A stretch of DNA of 22,033 nucleotides from Stomatobaculum sp. (GTDB lineage Bacteria; Bacillota_A; Clostridia; Lachnospirales; Lachnospiraceae), in the NCBI GenBank assembly GCA_017449925.1, contig JAFSYO010000153.1, positions 1-22,033 on the forward strand. The letters are read 5' to 3'. Positions 15,814 through 22,033 of this stretch are shown in pieces. Below the pieces are notes generated by a model, which ran no database searches, was not told where the DNA came from, and saw only the letters and a program-made list of their open reading frames with translations. Position 1 is the first letter of the stretch; every line of letters starts with the position of its first letter. The position numbers and the translations under genes were made by a program.

Positions 15814-16941
15814 ATGAGTAAACTTATACAGACCATTCATGGAACAGCTGCATTTCTTGCTGCCGCGCTGCTGGCAGGGATGCTCTGTGCCTGCGGTTCG
15901 GGAGGAGCGGGGCAGACAACAGCGGCAGGAACCACAGGCGCGGCAGGAACTACAAGTGCCGCAGAAACCACAGATGCGGCGGGAACTAAAGGTGCGGCAG
16001 AAACCGCTGGTGCACCGGCGTCAGAACGTCCGCTGCAGATCGTCGCATGCATGTTCCCGGAGTACGACTGGGTCCGGGAGATCCTGGGCGGCAATCCCGG
16101 CGGCGCGGAACTTACGCTTCTGATGGACAGCGGCGCGGATCTGCACAGTTACCAGCCGACGGCAGAAGACATGATGCGGATCGCCTCCTGCGATATATTT
16201 ATTTATACAGGCGGTCTGTCAAGCCAGTGGGCGGAGGACGCGCTGAAGGGCGCGGTGAATCCTGACATGATCGTGCTCGATCTGATGGACCTGTTGGGAG
16301 ACCGGGCGAAGGAAGAGACATTTGTGGAAGGAATGCAGGATGGCGGTGACCACGCCTCCGAAGAACAGGATCATGAGGACCACGGCCACGACGGCGAAGA
16401 GGAACTTGACGAACATATCTGGCTGTCTCTCAGAAATGCTTCCTTCCTCTGCGGAGAGATCGGAGCAGCACTGGGAAAGGCGGATCCCGCAAATCGGGAC
16501 CAATATGCCGCCAATACCGCAGCCTATCAGAAAAAGCTTGATGCTCTGGAAAGAAAGTACCGGGAGGCGGCGGATTCCGCTAAGACCCGTACGCTTCTGT
16601 TCGGAGACCGCTTCCCCTTCCTTTATCTTACAGAGGATTACGGGCTGAGCTATTACGCGGCGTTCTCCGGATGTTCCTCAGAAACAGAAGCCAGTTTTGA
16701 GACGATAGCTTTTCTGGCAGCCAAAGCGGACGAGATCCCGGTCTCCTGTATTCTGACGATTGACGGGGGCGGCAGACGCATCGCAGAGACGATCGTCCGC
16801 AGCACAAAGAACCAGGACCAGAAGATCCTGACACTGAACTCCATGCAGTCCGTTGCAGGGAAACAGATCGGGGAAGGAGTTACGTATCTCTCCATTATGG
16901 AAGAAAACCTTTCCGTTCTCCGGGAAGCTCTGGGCTGCTGA
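15814..16941 (+). CDS. ZnuA/AdcA-like metal-binding lipoprotein
   Basis: A 375-residue cluster A-I binding protein for zinc or manganese uptake. The signal peptide ends in lipobox LCAC (Cys27), followed by a repetitive Ala/Thr/Gly linker (about 32-66). The binding domain has the first ligand in ADLHSYQPT, an acidic His-rich loop of the zinc type (about 180-195, DHEDHGHDGEEE) and the second ligand in DEHIWLS. The third position, where a His is usual, reads FGDRFPF, so an Asp may stand in. GDRFPFLYLTEDYGLSYYA followed by FSGCSSETEASF is a known clostridial flavour of the family as I remember it. The start at 15814 has GGAGAAGGA 9 nt upstream; the GTG at 15754 lies within the promoter. No permease or ATPase partner is in the window. 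Likely derepressed when metal is scarce. Confidence 0.88.
   Translation: MSKLIQTIHGTAAFLAAALLAGMLCACGSGGAGQTTAAGTTGAAGTTSAAETTDAAGTKGAAETAGAPASERPLQIVACMFPEYDWVREILGGNPGGAELTLLMDSGADLHSYQPTAEDMMRIASCDIFIYTGGLSSQWAEDALKGAVNPDMIVLDLMDLLGDRAKEETFVEGMQDGGDHASEEQDHEDHGHDGEEELDEHIWLSLRNASFLCGEIGAALGKADPANRDQYAANTAAYQKKLDALERKYREAADSAKTRTLLFGDRFPFLYLTEDYGLSYYAAFSGCSSETEASFETIAFLAAKADEIPVSCILTIDGGGRRIAETIVRSTKNQDQKILTLNSMQSVAGKQIGEGVTYLSIMEENLSVLREALGC
15922..16011 (+). repeat. Five 18-bp tandem repeats coding the lipoprotein linker
   Basis: Five consecutive 18-nt units of the form GCGGCAGGAACCACAGGC, with drift, encode the six-residue pattern AAGTTG/AAETTD. They lie between the lipid anchor and the binding domain and probably arose by unit duplication. 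Repeat number may vary between strains. Confidence 0.8.
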
Positions 16942-16991
16942 AAATCCGGGAGATCGGGCTCCGGCCAGGATAGTCATAATAAATTAAAAAT

Positions 16992-17039
16992 CATCTGCAA
17001 AAGTGTTATGTTGTGACGCTTTTGCGGATGCTTTTTTTT
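16992..17039 (+). terminator. Intrinsic terminator of the ZnuA-like gene
   Basis: CATCTGCAAAAGTG (16992-17005) pairs over its whole length with CGCTTTTGCGGATG (17017-17030), including two G-U pairs, and is followed directly by CTTTTTTTT. It lies 50 nt beyond the stop codon and should isolate the metal-uptake gene from the pilus region. Confidence 0.9.
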
Positions 17040-17052
17040 ATATACTTCATTT

Positions 17053-17304
17053 GCAGGAAACACCTGCCTCTCTGCAGAGCAGAGACTGAGGAATAACGGC
17101 GGAAAGGACCTGCGGTGATCACTGGGATGGTCACTGCAGTGCCAGGGAGCGGCGCTTCCGCCGGGGTATGAGACTTAAAGCTGCAACAAGGGAGATAAAG
17201 GGTTTCCTATAGTCAGGGCCGGATGCAGGCTCCCGGCATCGGTCCTGGCTAAGGAGAGAAGACAGAAACAAAGCTGCCCCGGCATTTCTGCCGGGGTAGT
17301 TTTT
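17053..17304 (+). ncRNA. Unassigned structured RNA or leader upstream of the pilin gene
   Basis: The 400-nt gap before the pilin gene holds no convincing reading frame but a dense series of hairpins: 17053-17067 (5 bp), 17069-17085 (7 bp), 17110-17139 (9 bp), 17150-17163 (5 bp, CTTC loop) and 17211-17250 (about 15 bp with one bulge), ending in an intrinsic terminator at 17271-17304. I compared it by memory with c-di-GMP I and II, SAM, glycine, cobalamin, guanidine, T-box, 6S and SRP RNAs and could match none. It could be a small RNA, a riboswitch-type leader, or chance structure in GC-rich DNA. The promoter is uncertain: TATACT at 17041 lacks a good -35. Confidence 0.4.
17271..17304 (+). terminator. 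Intrinsic terminator closing the structured leader
   Basis: AAGCTGCCCCGGC (17271-17283) pairs with GCCGGGGTAGTTT (17290-17302) around ATTTCT, then the U-tract ends at 17304. It stands 140 nt before the pilin start codon, so it either ends a separate small RNA or attenuates read-through into the pilus operon. Confidence 0.85.
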
Positions 17305-17317
17305 ATCAAAAAATAAA

Positions 17318-17350
17318 GTCACAAAATGTAAAATCATTGAAAAATGTGAC
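17318..17350 (+). promoter_or_regulatory. Inverted repeat upstream of the pilin promoter region
   Basis: GTCACA (17318-17323) and TGTGAC (17345-17350) form a 6-bp inverted repeat with a 21-nt AT-rich centre, 20-50 nt ahead of a candidate -10 box TATACT (17374-17379) that has no clear -35 partner. Promoters lacking a -35 often need an activator, so the repeat is a candidate activator site. The pilin ribosome binding site AGGAGG is at 17431-17436. Confidence 0.35.
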
Positions 17351-17443
17351 GCTTTGGCTGATGGAGGTTTTATTATACTGCAGTTACAGAAGACAAAAAG
17401 AAAGCAGGCAGCCGGAAAAACCGGATTATGAGGAGGATAAAAA

Positions 17444-18940
17444 ATGAAAGGCGCGAACAAGATCAGAAAGGCAGCGGCATTTTTGCTGGCAGCAGTTCTC
17501 ATGATGGCTATGAGCTTCACGGCGATGGCAGCAGAAGAAGGAAGCGGACAGACGGCACCTTCCGCGAAGACAGGCACCATTACCATCACTACACCGGAAA
17601 ATACGCTGGCCACATCCAGCAATGCATATAAGATCTACAAGGTGTTCGATGCGACCGGCGACGGTAAAGCTACTGCTTCAGATGCAAAGATCAGCTACAG
17701 ACTGGTCGACGGGAAAACGGAAGCTCCGGATGGCTTTGAAGTCGACTCCGCAGGAAATGTCTCCTATAAGGGAGAATCTAAACAGCTTACTGAGGATGAT
17801 ATCAAGGCGATCGCAGATTATGTGAAAGACGATGAGCCTGTCGACATCATTGAAGTAACAGGCTCCGGCCAGGGTGTTTCAAAAGAACTGCCGAACGGTT
17901 ATTACTACATCACGACCTCCACTGGCACAGTGGTGACGATCGACAGCACGAACCCGAACGCCAAGGTCAAGGATAAAAACACGGTTCCGGAGATCGACAA
18001 GAAGATCACGGGTGCCAGCTCCGTTGATAAGGATGGAAAAAAAGCACTGGCACAGATAGGAACGAATGTAGATTTCGAAGTGTCTGTCACCATCGGCAAA
18101 GGTGCAGAGAATTATGTTCTCCACGATACCATGAGCGAAAGCCTTTCCTATAACAAAGATGCGGCGGTGGAGTACGACGGAAGTACGGTCGAAGCTGCTA
18201 ATTATGAGATCGGCGAAGAAGGGGACGACACTCTGACCATCAAGTTTAAAAACGAGTATATTCAGACCCTCGAAGCGGGCAAGAAGCTGGTGATCACCTA
18301 TTCTGCGAAGGTCATGTCGGATGCGCTGACCCAGGTTCCCGCGAAAAACACCGCATATGTAAGCTACGGCGACAAGAACAAAGTCAATAATACCCCCGTC
18401 AAAGAGAACGAGGTCTACAACGCGAAATTCACCATCACCAAACATGATGGAGATAATAAACCTCTTGCGGGCGCAGGCTTTGTGATCAAAAACGCGGATG
18501 GAAAGTACTATCAGTTCAATGCGGCACAGGCTGCGGCTCCGGCGCAGGGAACAGAGGGGGAAGAAGGATATGTCCCCGCGAAGGCAGCGTCAGATGCTTA
18601 TGTCGCCTGGGTCGATGACATCAAAGATGCAACCGAATACATTTCTGACGCGGATGGAGCGGTCCCTGCTTTCACAGGTCTTGTAAACGGAACCTACACC
18701 GTGATCGAGAATACCGTCCCGGACGGCTACAACAAAGCGGCTGACGAGGACTTCACGATCGAAGAACACGATTATACGACCAGCAACCTGGAAAAGGAAC
18801 TTACCGTGATCAACAAAGCGGGTGTAGTACTTCCCAACACTGGCGGCGTGGGCACCACACTCTTCTATATCGTAGGTGCGATCCTGGTGATCGGCGCAGG
18901 CGTAATGCTGATCTCCAGAAGAAGGATGGAAATCATCTGA
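17444..18940 (+). CDS. LPxTG-anchored isopeptide-forming pilin (SpaA/FimA type)
   Basis: A 498-residue surface protein, the likely backbone subunit of a sortase-assembled pilus. Residues 1-29 are a signal peptide (cleavage near AMA-AEE). The first domain (about 42-170) contains YKIYKVFDA and GYYYITTSTGT. A likely pilin-motif lysine lies in NTVPEIDKKI (179-188), a middle domain spans 190-325, and a CnaB-like domain spans about 327-455 with the isopeptide lysine candidate in FTITKHDGD (Lys333) and an E-box YTVIENTVPDGYN (Glu422). The sorting signal is LPNTG (463-467), a hydrophobic segment and a SRRR tail. An unusual Ala/Gly/Glu-rich insertion (about 362-382) breaks the last domain. The start has AGGAGG 7 nt upstream. 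The sortase that would polymerise it follows directly. Confidence 0.93.
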   Translation: MKGANKIRKAAAFLLAAVLMMAMSFTAMAAEEGSGQTAPSAKTGTITITTPENTLATSSNAYKIYKVFDATGDGKATASDAKISYRLVDGKTEAPDGFEVDSAGNVSYKGESKQLTEDDIKAIADYVKDDEPVDIIEVTGSGQGVSKELPNGYYYITTSTGTVVTIDSTNPNAKVKDKNTVPEIDKKITGASSVDKDGKKALAQIGTNVDFEVSVTIGKGAENYVLHDTMSESLSYNKDAAVEYDGSTVEAANYEIGEEGDDTLTIKFKNEYIQTLEAGKKLVITYSAKVMSDALTQVPAKNTAYVSYGDKNKVNNTPVKENEVYNAKFTITKHDGDNKPLAGAGFVIKNADGKYYQFNAAQAAAPAQGTEGEEGYVPAKAASDAYVAWVDDIKDATEYISDADGAVPAFTGLVNGTYTVIENTVPDGYNKAADEDFTIEEHDYTTSNLEKELTVINKAGVVLPNTGGVGTTLFYIVGAILVIGAGVMLISRRRMEII

Positions 18941-18963
18941 AACTGAAGACAAACGGAACCTTA

Positions 18964-18977
18964 CAGGTCCGGACCTG
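18964..18977. repeat. Perfect 14-bp palindrome after the pilin gene
   Basis: CAGGTCCGGACCTG is its own reverse complement and lies 23 nt after the pilin stop, just upstream of a longer hairpin. It could add to an mRNA-stabilising 3' structure or bind a dimeric protein; nothing decides between these. Confidence 0.5.
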
Positions 18978-18988
18978 AAGAAACTTCC

Positions 18989-19019
18989 GGAAGCCCTGGC
19001 ATTCAAAGCCGGGGCTTCC
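18989..19019 (+). other. Stable intergenic hairpin between pilin and sortase
   Basis: GGAAGCCCTGGC (18989-19000) and GCCGGGGCTTCC (19008-19019) form a 12-bp stem with a 7-nt loop. No U-tract follows (TCACAGACAA), so it is not a normal intrinsic terminator. A processing or stability hairpin that keeps pilin mRNA more abundant than sortase mRNA fits the need for much pilin and little enzyme; this is inference. Confidence 0.7.
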
Positions 19020-19056
19020 TCACAGACAACGATCAGAGGATAGAAAGGGCGGAAAA

Positions 19057-19974
19057 ATGGAAGAAAAAATGATTCTGCGGCTGATGGATATGAGAGCAGC
19101 CGGCGCCGCCGGAACTGCCGAAGAGACAAGAACCAGAGTCAAAGAAAAAAGCAAAAAAAAGACCCGCAGCCACAGCGGCCTTCTGATGAGTCTGGCTCTG
19201 ATCGCCGGAACGGTCCTCCTGGTCTACCCGAGCGCTTCTGACTACTGGAACTCCTTTCATCAGTCCCAGTCTATCATGGGCTATGCAGAGCAGGTGGCTC
19301 AGATGTCCGCAGCGGATCACGCAAAATTCATTTCTGAAGCGGCCGAATACAACGCGATGCTTGCGAAGAACGGAAATGAATGGAAGATGAATGAAGCGCA
19401 GAAAAAAGAATACGAATCCAAGCTGACTTTCAGCAGCACGGGAGTTATGGGATACATCGATGTCCCGAAGATCAACGTCAAGCTCCCGATCTACCACGGC
19501 ACATCTGATGCGGTGCTTCAGACTTCCATAGGTCATCTGCCGGAGACCAGTCTTCCGGTGGGCGGCAGCGGAAGCCACTGCGTGCTTTCCGGACACCGCG
19601 GCCTTCCCAGCGCGAGACTTTTTTCCGATCTGGACAAGATGTCTTATGGCGACACCTTTACACTTTCTGTCCTGAATGAAACCTACACCTACCAGGTGGA
19701 CCAGATCCGCGTGGTGGAACCTACCGATATCAGAGAGCTGAAGATCCAGCCCGATATGGATCTCTGCACCTTAGTGACCTGTACTCCTTACGGAATCAAT
19801 TCCCACCGTCTTCTTGTCAGAGGACACCGGATACAGAACGCCAACGGAGACGCGCAGGTAGTCGCGGACGCCCTGCAGATCAATCCGGCTCATGTAGCCC
19901 CGTTCTTTATGATAATCATAATCTCCGGCCTTCTGGTGGTATTTTTCACAAAAACGGGAAAAAGAAATTTATAA
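19057..19974 (+). CDS. Class C (pilin-polymerising) sortase
   Basis: A 305-residue membrane-bound transpeptidase that cleaves the LPxTG pilin and joins it to a pilin lysine. A basic N-terminus is followed by a membrane segment (about 41-58). The catalytic domain (about 125-258) has His180 in LSGHRG, Cys242 in TLVTCTPYG and Arg251 in SHRLLVRGHR. A second hydrophobic segment (about 281-298) at the C-terminus is typical of class C enzymes. The basic, Lys/Arg-rich cytoplasmic tail (24-38) is longer than usual. Start 19057 has AAAGGGCGG upstream. It lies 116 nt behind the pilin gene in the same direction, and no minor pilin or tip adhesin gene is present on either side. Confidence 0.94.
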   Translation: MEEKMILRLMDMRAAGAAGTAEETRTRVKEKSKKKTRSHSGLLMSLALIAGTVLLVYPSASDYWNSFHQSQSIMGYAEQVAQMSAADHAKFISEAAEYNAMLAKNGNEWKMNEAQKKEYESKLTFSSTGVMGYIDVPKINVKLPIYHGTSDAVLQTSIGHLPETSLPVGGSGSHCVLSGHRGLPSARLFSDLDKMSYGDTFTLSVLNETYTYQVDQIRVVEPTDIRELKIQPDMDLCTLVTCTPYGINSHRLLVRGHRIQNANGDAQVVADALQINPAHVAPFFMIIIISGLLVVFFTKTGKRNL

Positions 19975-19978
19975 TCAA

Positions 19979-20007
19979 GAGACAAAATCACAACTTTGTT
20001 TTATAAT
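19979..20007 (+). promoter_or_regulatory. Candidate promoter of the SARP-type regulator
   Basis: GAGACA (19979-19984) and TATAAT (20002-20007) are 17 nt apart; the -10 is perfect and the -35 matches at four of six positions. A weak hairpin ACAAA/TTTGT followed by TTTTT (19982-20002) overlaps it and may end the sortase transcript. Confidence 0.5.
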
Positions 20008-20053
20008 ATCCCTATAACGGCTATTTTTTGACGCAAATAGAGTGGGGATGAAA

Positions 20054-21277
20054 ATGAAGGAGCAGGAAAATACGCTTTTTGTGCAGATGCTGGGCGGCTT
20101 TTCCATGACATGGAACGGAACGCGGATGGAGGCAGATCCTAAGGGAAGGGATTCCCAGTCGGTACGTCTTCTGGAGGCGATCATCCACAGCGGAAAGAAA
20201 GGCGTGCGCCGGGTACAGCTGGAAAACATCCTGTTCGAGGATCGTGAGATCGACGACGTGGCGCACGCGATGCGCACGGCGATCTATAACACTAAAAAAA
20301 AGCTGGAGAAACGCGGGCTTCCCAAGGTCAACTATTTTGAGAGCCGGGGCGGAGAGTATTTCTGGACAGACAAGATCCCGGTGGTCGTGGACGCCTGGGA
20401 ATTTGAGCGGCTGTACAACGAAGCCGAGGAGGAAAAGGATCCGGATATCCGTCTGCGGCTGTATCTGGAAGCCTTCGATATGTATACGGGAGAGTTCCTT
20501 CCGCTTCAGACTTATATGATCTGGGTGGCGCAGGAAGACCGGCACTACAGGGATATTTTCACGAAGTGCACGGAGAATGCCGCCGCCCTGCTTCGCATGA
20601 ATAAGGATTATAACCAGCTGGAGGCGCTGGGGACCAGAGCTTCCAAGCTGCAGCCGCTGAACGAGTGGGAAGCTCTTACCATGGAAGCGCTGATCGAGCT
20701 TGGACGGGAAGAAGAGGCCCGTCGGCTCTATGAGCAGACAGAGAAGTACTACATCGACGAAATGGGTTTCCGGCCGACGTTCAGTACAATGGACATGCTC
20801 CAGCGCCTCAGCAACCAGATGGAACATCAGCACGCGCTGCTGGATGAGATCCAGGACGCGCTGTCAGGGTCAAAGCTGGACATGCCCGGAGGGTATGTCT
20901 GTACCTACCCGGTATTCCAGGGAGTATACCGAATGATCGAGCGTATGATGGAGCGCGGCGGTCAGTCGGTCTATCTGATGTTGTGCACCATTGTGGATAA
21001 AAGGGGAGTCCCCATGCGGGAAAGTCCTGCCCTGGACAGACTCTCCAGGAAACTGGGCGATGCCCTGTCCCATTCCGTGCGGCGGTCCGACGCGATCTGC
21101 CGTTATGGAAAAGGCCAGTATCTCGCGCTTCTCATCAATACGACCAGAGAAGACTGCGGGATCGTACAGAAAAGAGTCAACTATTATTTTCTTGCCGGCA
21201 CACAGCGCGCGGGCGTCGAGTATTTTGTAAACAGTGTACTGTTTACGCGGGAAGGAGAACGGCTGAAGAATGCATGA
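20054..21277 (+). CDS. SARP/BTAD-type regulator with degenerate GGDEF-like C-terminus
   Basis: A 407-residue cytoplasmic protein with three parts. Residues about 8-105 resemble the winged-helix DNA-binding domain of SARP/OmpR-type regulators (QSVRLLEAIIHSG...VAHAMRTAIYNTKKKL). Residues about 113-255 form a helical bacterial transcriptional activation domain (BTAD). Residues about 275-400 have the outline of a GGDEF domain (SRKLGDALSHSVRRSDAICRYG), but the signature reads GKGQY, so it should not make cyclic di-GMP; binding a nucleotide or a partner remains possible. The start at 20054 is chosen because GGGG lies 6 nt upstream; GTG 20042 and ATG 20048 are poorly spaced. Its stop overlaps the next gene by 8 nt. 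Position right after the pilus operon suggests, but does not prove, control of surface genes. Confidence 0.8.
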   Translation: MKEQENTLFVQMLGGFSMTWNGTRMEADPKGRDSQSVRLLEAIIHSGKKGVRRVQLENILFEDREIDDVAHAMRTAIYNTKKKLEKRGLPKVNYFESRGGEYFWTDKIPVVVDAWEFERLYNEAEEEKDPDIRLRLYLEAFDMYTGEFLPLQTYMIWVAQEDRHYRDIFTKCTENAAALLRMNKDYNQLEALGTRASKLQPLNEWEALTMEALIELGREEEARRLYEQTEKYYIDEMGFRPTFSTMDMLQRLSNQMEHQHALLDEIQDALSGSKLDMPGGYVCTYPVFQGVYRMIERMMERGGQSVYLMLCTIVDKRGVPMRESPALDRLSRKLGDALSHSVRRSDAICRYGKGQYLALLINTTREDCGIVQKRVNYYFLAGTQRAGVEYFVNSVLFTREGERLKNA

Positions 21278-21764
21278 CCAGTTATACATCGGAGCCCCTA
21301 ACGGAGTGGTCGTCTGCGTGGACGGTCTTTGCAGCAAGGGCTGCATCGGACAATTCTATCACTCTTATCAGGAGGAACCGGTCCCGTTCGGAGGGCTGGG
21401 GGAGATGATCTTCCGGATGGAAGAATTCTATGACAGCGTGAACTTTCCGCGGCGCGGAAATAATCTGCGGAACTTTACCGAAGAGCATACAGAGCATGCC
21501 CGGGCAATGGAAAAGGAGAGGGAGAAAATTATGGCTGACGAGGAGTTACTTGGACACAGGGGAAAACAGGAGACGTTCATCGTACGTGTGCAGCACCGCC
21601 AGAATAATACCTGGCAGGGCCGCATCACCTGGGCGGACAAGAACAAGACTCTGAATTTCAGGTCGATCTGGGAGATGGTACATCTGATGGAGAACGCGCT
21701 GTACGAGAATGCCGCTCCGGAAGATATGCCTCATGTAGAATCCTGGGAAGATGAGAAGAATTGA
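21270..21764 (+). CDS. Protein of unknown function, coupled to the SARP-type regulator
   Basis: I do not recognise a named family. The 164-residue protein has no signal peptide or membrane segment. An N-terminal part (about 5-70) reads YIGAPNGVVVCVDGL and EFYDSVNFPRRGNN. A charged helical stretch (about 71-95) follows, then a C-terminal part (about 101-145) with FIVRVQHRQNNTWQGRITW and LNFRSIWEMVHLMENAL. The WQGRITW segment looks like a small beta sheet followed by a helix. The start lies 8 nt inside the regulator gene, with AAGGAG 12 nt upstream, so the two are translationally coupled and probably work together. A strong terminator closes the unit. Confidence 0.8.
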   Translation: MHDQLYIGAPNGVVVCVDGLCSKGCIGQFYHSYQEEPVPFGGLGEMIFRMEEFYDSVNFPRRGNNLRNFTEEHTEHARAMEKEREKIMADEELLGHRGKQETFIVRVQHRQNNTWQGRITWADKNKTLNFRSIWEMVHLMENALYENAAPEDMPHVESWEDEKN

Positions 21765-21766
21765 AC

Positions 21767-21807
21767 AAAAATTCAGCCCCGGACAATTGTCCGGGGCTGA
21801 ATTTTTT
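21767..21807 (+). terminator. Strong intrinsic terminator after the regulator pair
   Basis: A perfect 40-nt palindrome centred between 21786 and 21787: the arm ATTCAGCCCCGGACAA (21771-21786) is fully complementary to the other arm, ending in a run of T. The A-rich other side makes it usable in both directions. Confidence 0.95.
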
Positions 21808-21841
21808 ACAGTATTTTTCGGCCCTTTTCCCGTGTCTTTTG

Positions 21842-21869
21842 TTCACATTGGCATAAACTGTGCTATACT
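21842..21869 (+). promoter_or_regulatory. Candidate glgC promoter
   Basis: TTCACA (21842-21847), a 16-nt spacer and an extended -10 TGCTATACT with hexamer TATACT (21864-21869). The leader to the glgC start is about 50 nt. Confidence 0.55.
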
Positions 21870-21926
21870 AAAATAGATGTAAAGTCATTAGCTACAGGAA
21901 ACTATAATTTACTGCGAGGTGATATC

Positions 21927-22033
21927 GTGATTAAGAAGGAAATGATTGCCATGCTTCTTGCAGGCGGTCAGGGCAGCCGTCTCGGTGTTCTGACTCAGAA
22001 GGTCGCTAAGCCGGCAGTTTCTTTCGGCGGAAA
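21927..22033 (+). CDS. glgC: Glucose-1-phosphate adenylyltransferase, 5' part
   Basis: Only the first 35 codons are in the window. They read [20 protein letters not shown] and continue [15 protein letters not shown], the highly conserved N-terminus of ADP-glucose pyrophosphorylase, including the nucleotide-binding GGQGSRL loop. The enzyme makes ADP-glucose for glycogen synthesis. GTG at 21927 is chosen as start because GAGGTGA lies 5 nt upstream and the family begins with this sequence; ATG at 21942 is an in-frame alternative. Other glg genes probably follow beyond the window edge. Confidence 0.9.
   Translation, partial: MIKKEMIAMLLAGGQGSRLGVLTQKVAKPAVSFGG

Noticed and set aside
17053..17304. 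Cyclic di-GMP riboswitch upstream of the pilin
   Set aside because: The conserved class I and class II core sequences I know are absent; kept only as an unassigned structured RNA.
17013..17355. Repeated TGTGACGCTTT at 17013 and 17345
   Set aside because: One copy is part of a terminator stem and only about 11 nt match; probably chance.
17131..17622. Minus-strand 163-codon frame covering the structured region and the pilin start
   Set aside because: No ribosome binding site of note, no recognisable domain, and half of it is antisense to the pilin signal peptide.

Overview
The window looks like chromosomal DNA from a GC-rich member of the Firmicutes, most likely Lachnospiraceae or a close clostridial relative. 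The inference rests on Gram-positive features: three lipoproteins with Ala/Thr/Glu-rich linkers behind the lipid anchor, an LPxTG pilin with a class C sortase, strong AGGAGG-type ribosome binding sites, intrinsic terminators and a cobalamin riboswitch. No rRNA, tRNA, CRISPR array or insertion sequence was seen. Almost everything is on the plus strand; only a small YccF-family gene is on the minus strand.

Region 1 (1-3166) is a maltose utilisation operon: the 3' part of a maltose/glucose-type PTS EIICB, an endonuclease/exonuclease/phosphatase-family protein that fits maltose 6'-phosphate phosphatase (MapP), and 4-alpha-glucanotransferase MalQ. Together they suggest phosphorylating uptake, dephosphorylation to maltose, then transglycosylation.

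Region 2 (about 3178-14203) is a corrinoid/cobalt module. A good promoter leads into a cobalamin riboswitch and an intrinsic terminator. Then follow an extracytoplasmic lipoprotein chelatase (CbiK family), a large lipoprotein with two unidentified N-terminal beta-type domains plus a BtuF/FecB-like binding domain, a ketopantoate-reductase-family protein, a BtuC/FecC permease, a BtuD/FecE ATPase fused to a cysteine-rich metal-binding domain, a double-headed CobU-like protein, and a secreted phytase-like cysteine phosphatase. Several joints are 1-4 nt overlaps, so this is a translationally coupled operon. A convergent yccF gene shares a hairpin with its end, and cobQ (cobyric acid synthase) follows from its own start.

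Region 3 (14204-17039) holds a sodium:neurotransmitter-type symporter and an orphan ZnuA-like metal-binding lipoprotein. The latter's promoter is flanked and overlapped by two inverted copies of a Fur/Zur-like operator.

Region 4 (17040-21807) is a surface pilus locus. A roughly 250-nt highly structured, terminator-ended non-coding stretch precedes a two-gene pilus operon (backbone pilin, sortase C) with a stable U-less hairpin between the genes. Downstream are a SARP/BTAD regulator with a degenerate GGDEF-like C-terminus and an overlapping conserved-looking gene of unknown function, closed by a very strong terminator. The window ends in the start of glgC (ADP-glucose pyrophosphorylase).

The observations I rate highest are the lipoprotein chelatase plus twin-domain binding protein under a B12 riboswitch, the CobU duplication with complementary loss of motifs, the ATPase/Cys-rich fusion, the unassigned structured RNA before the pilin, and the SARP-GGDEF-like regulator with its partner.
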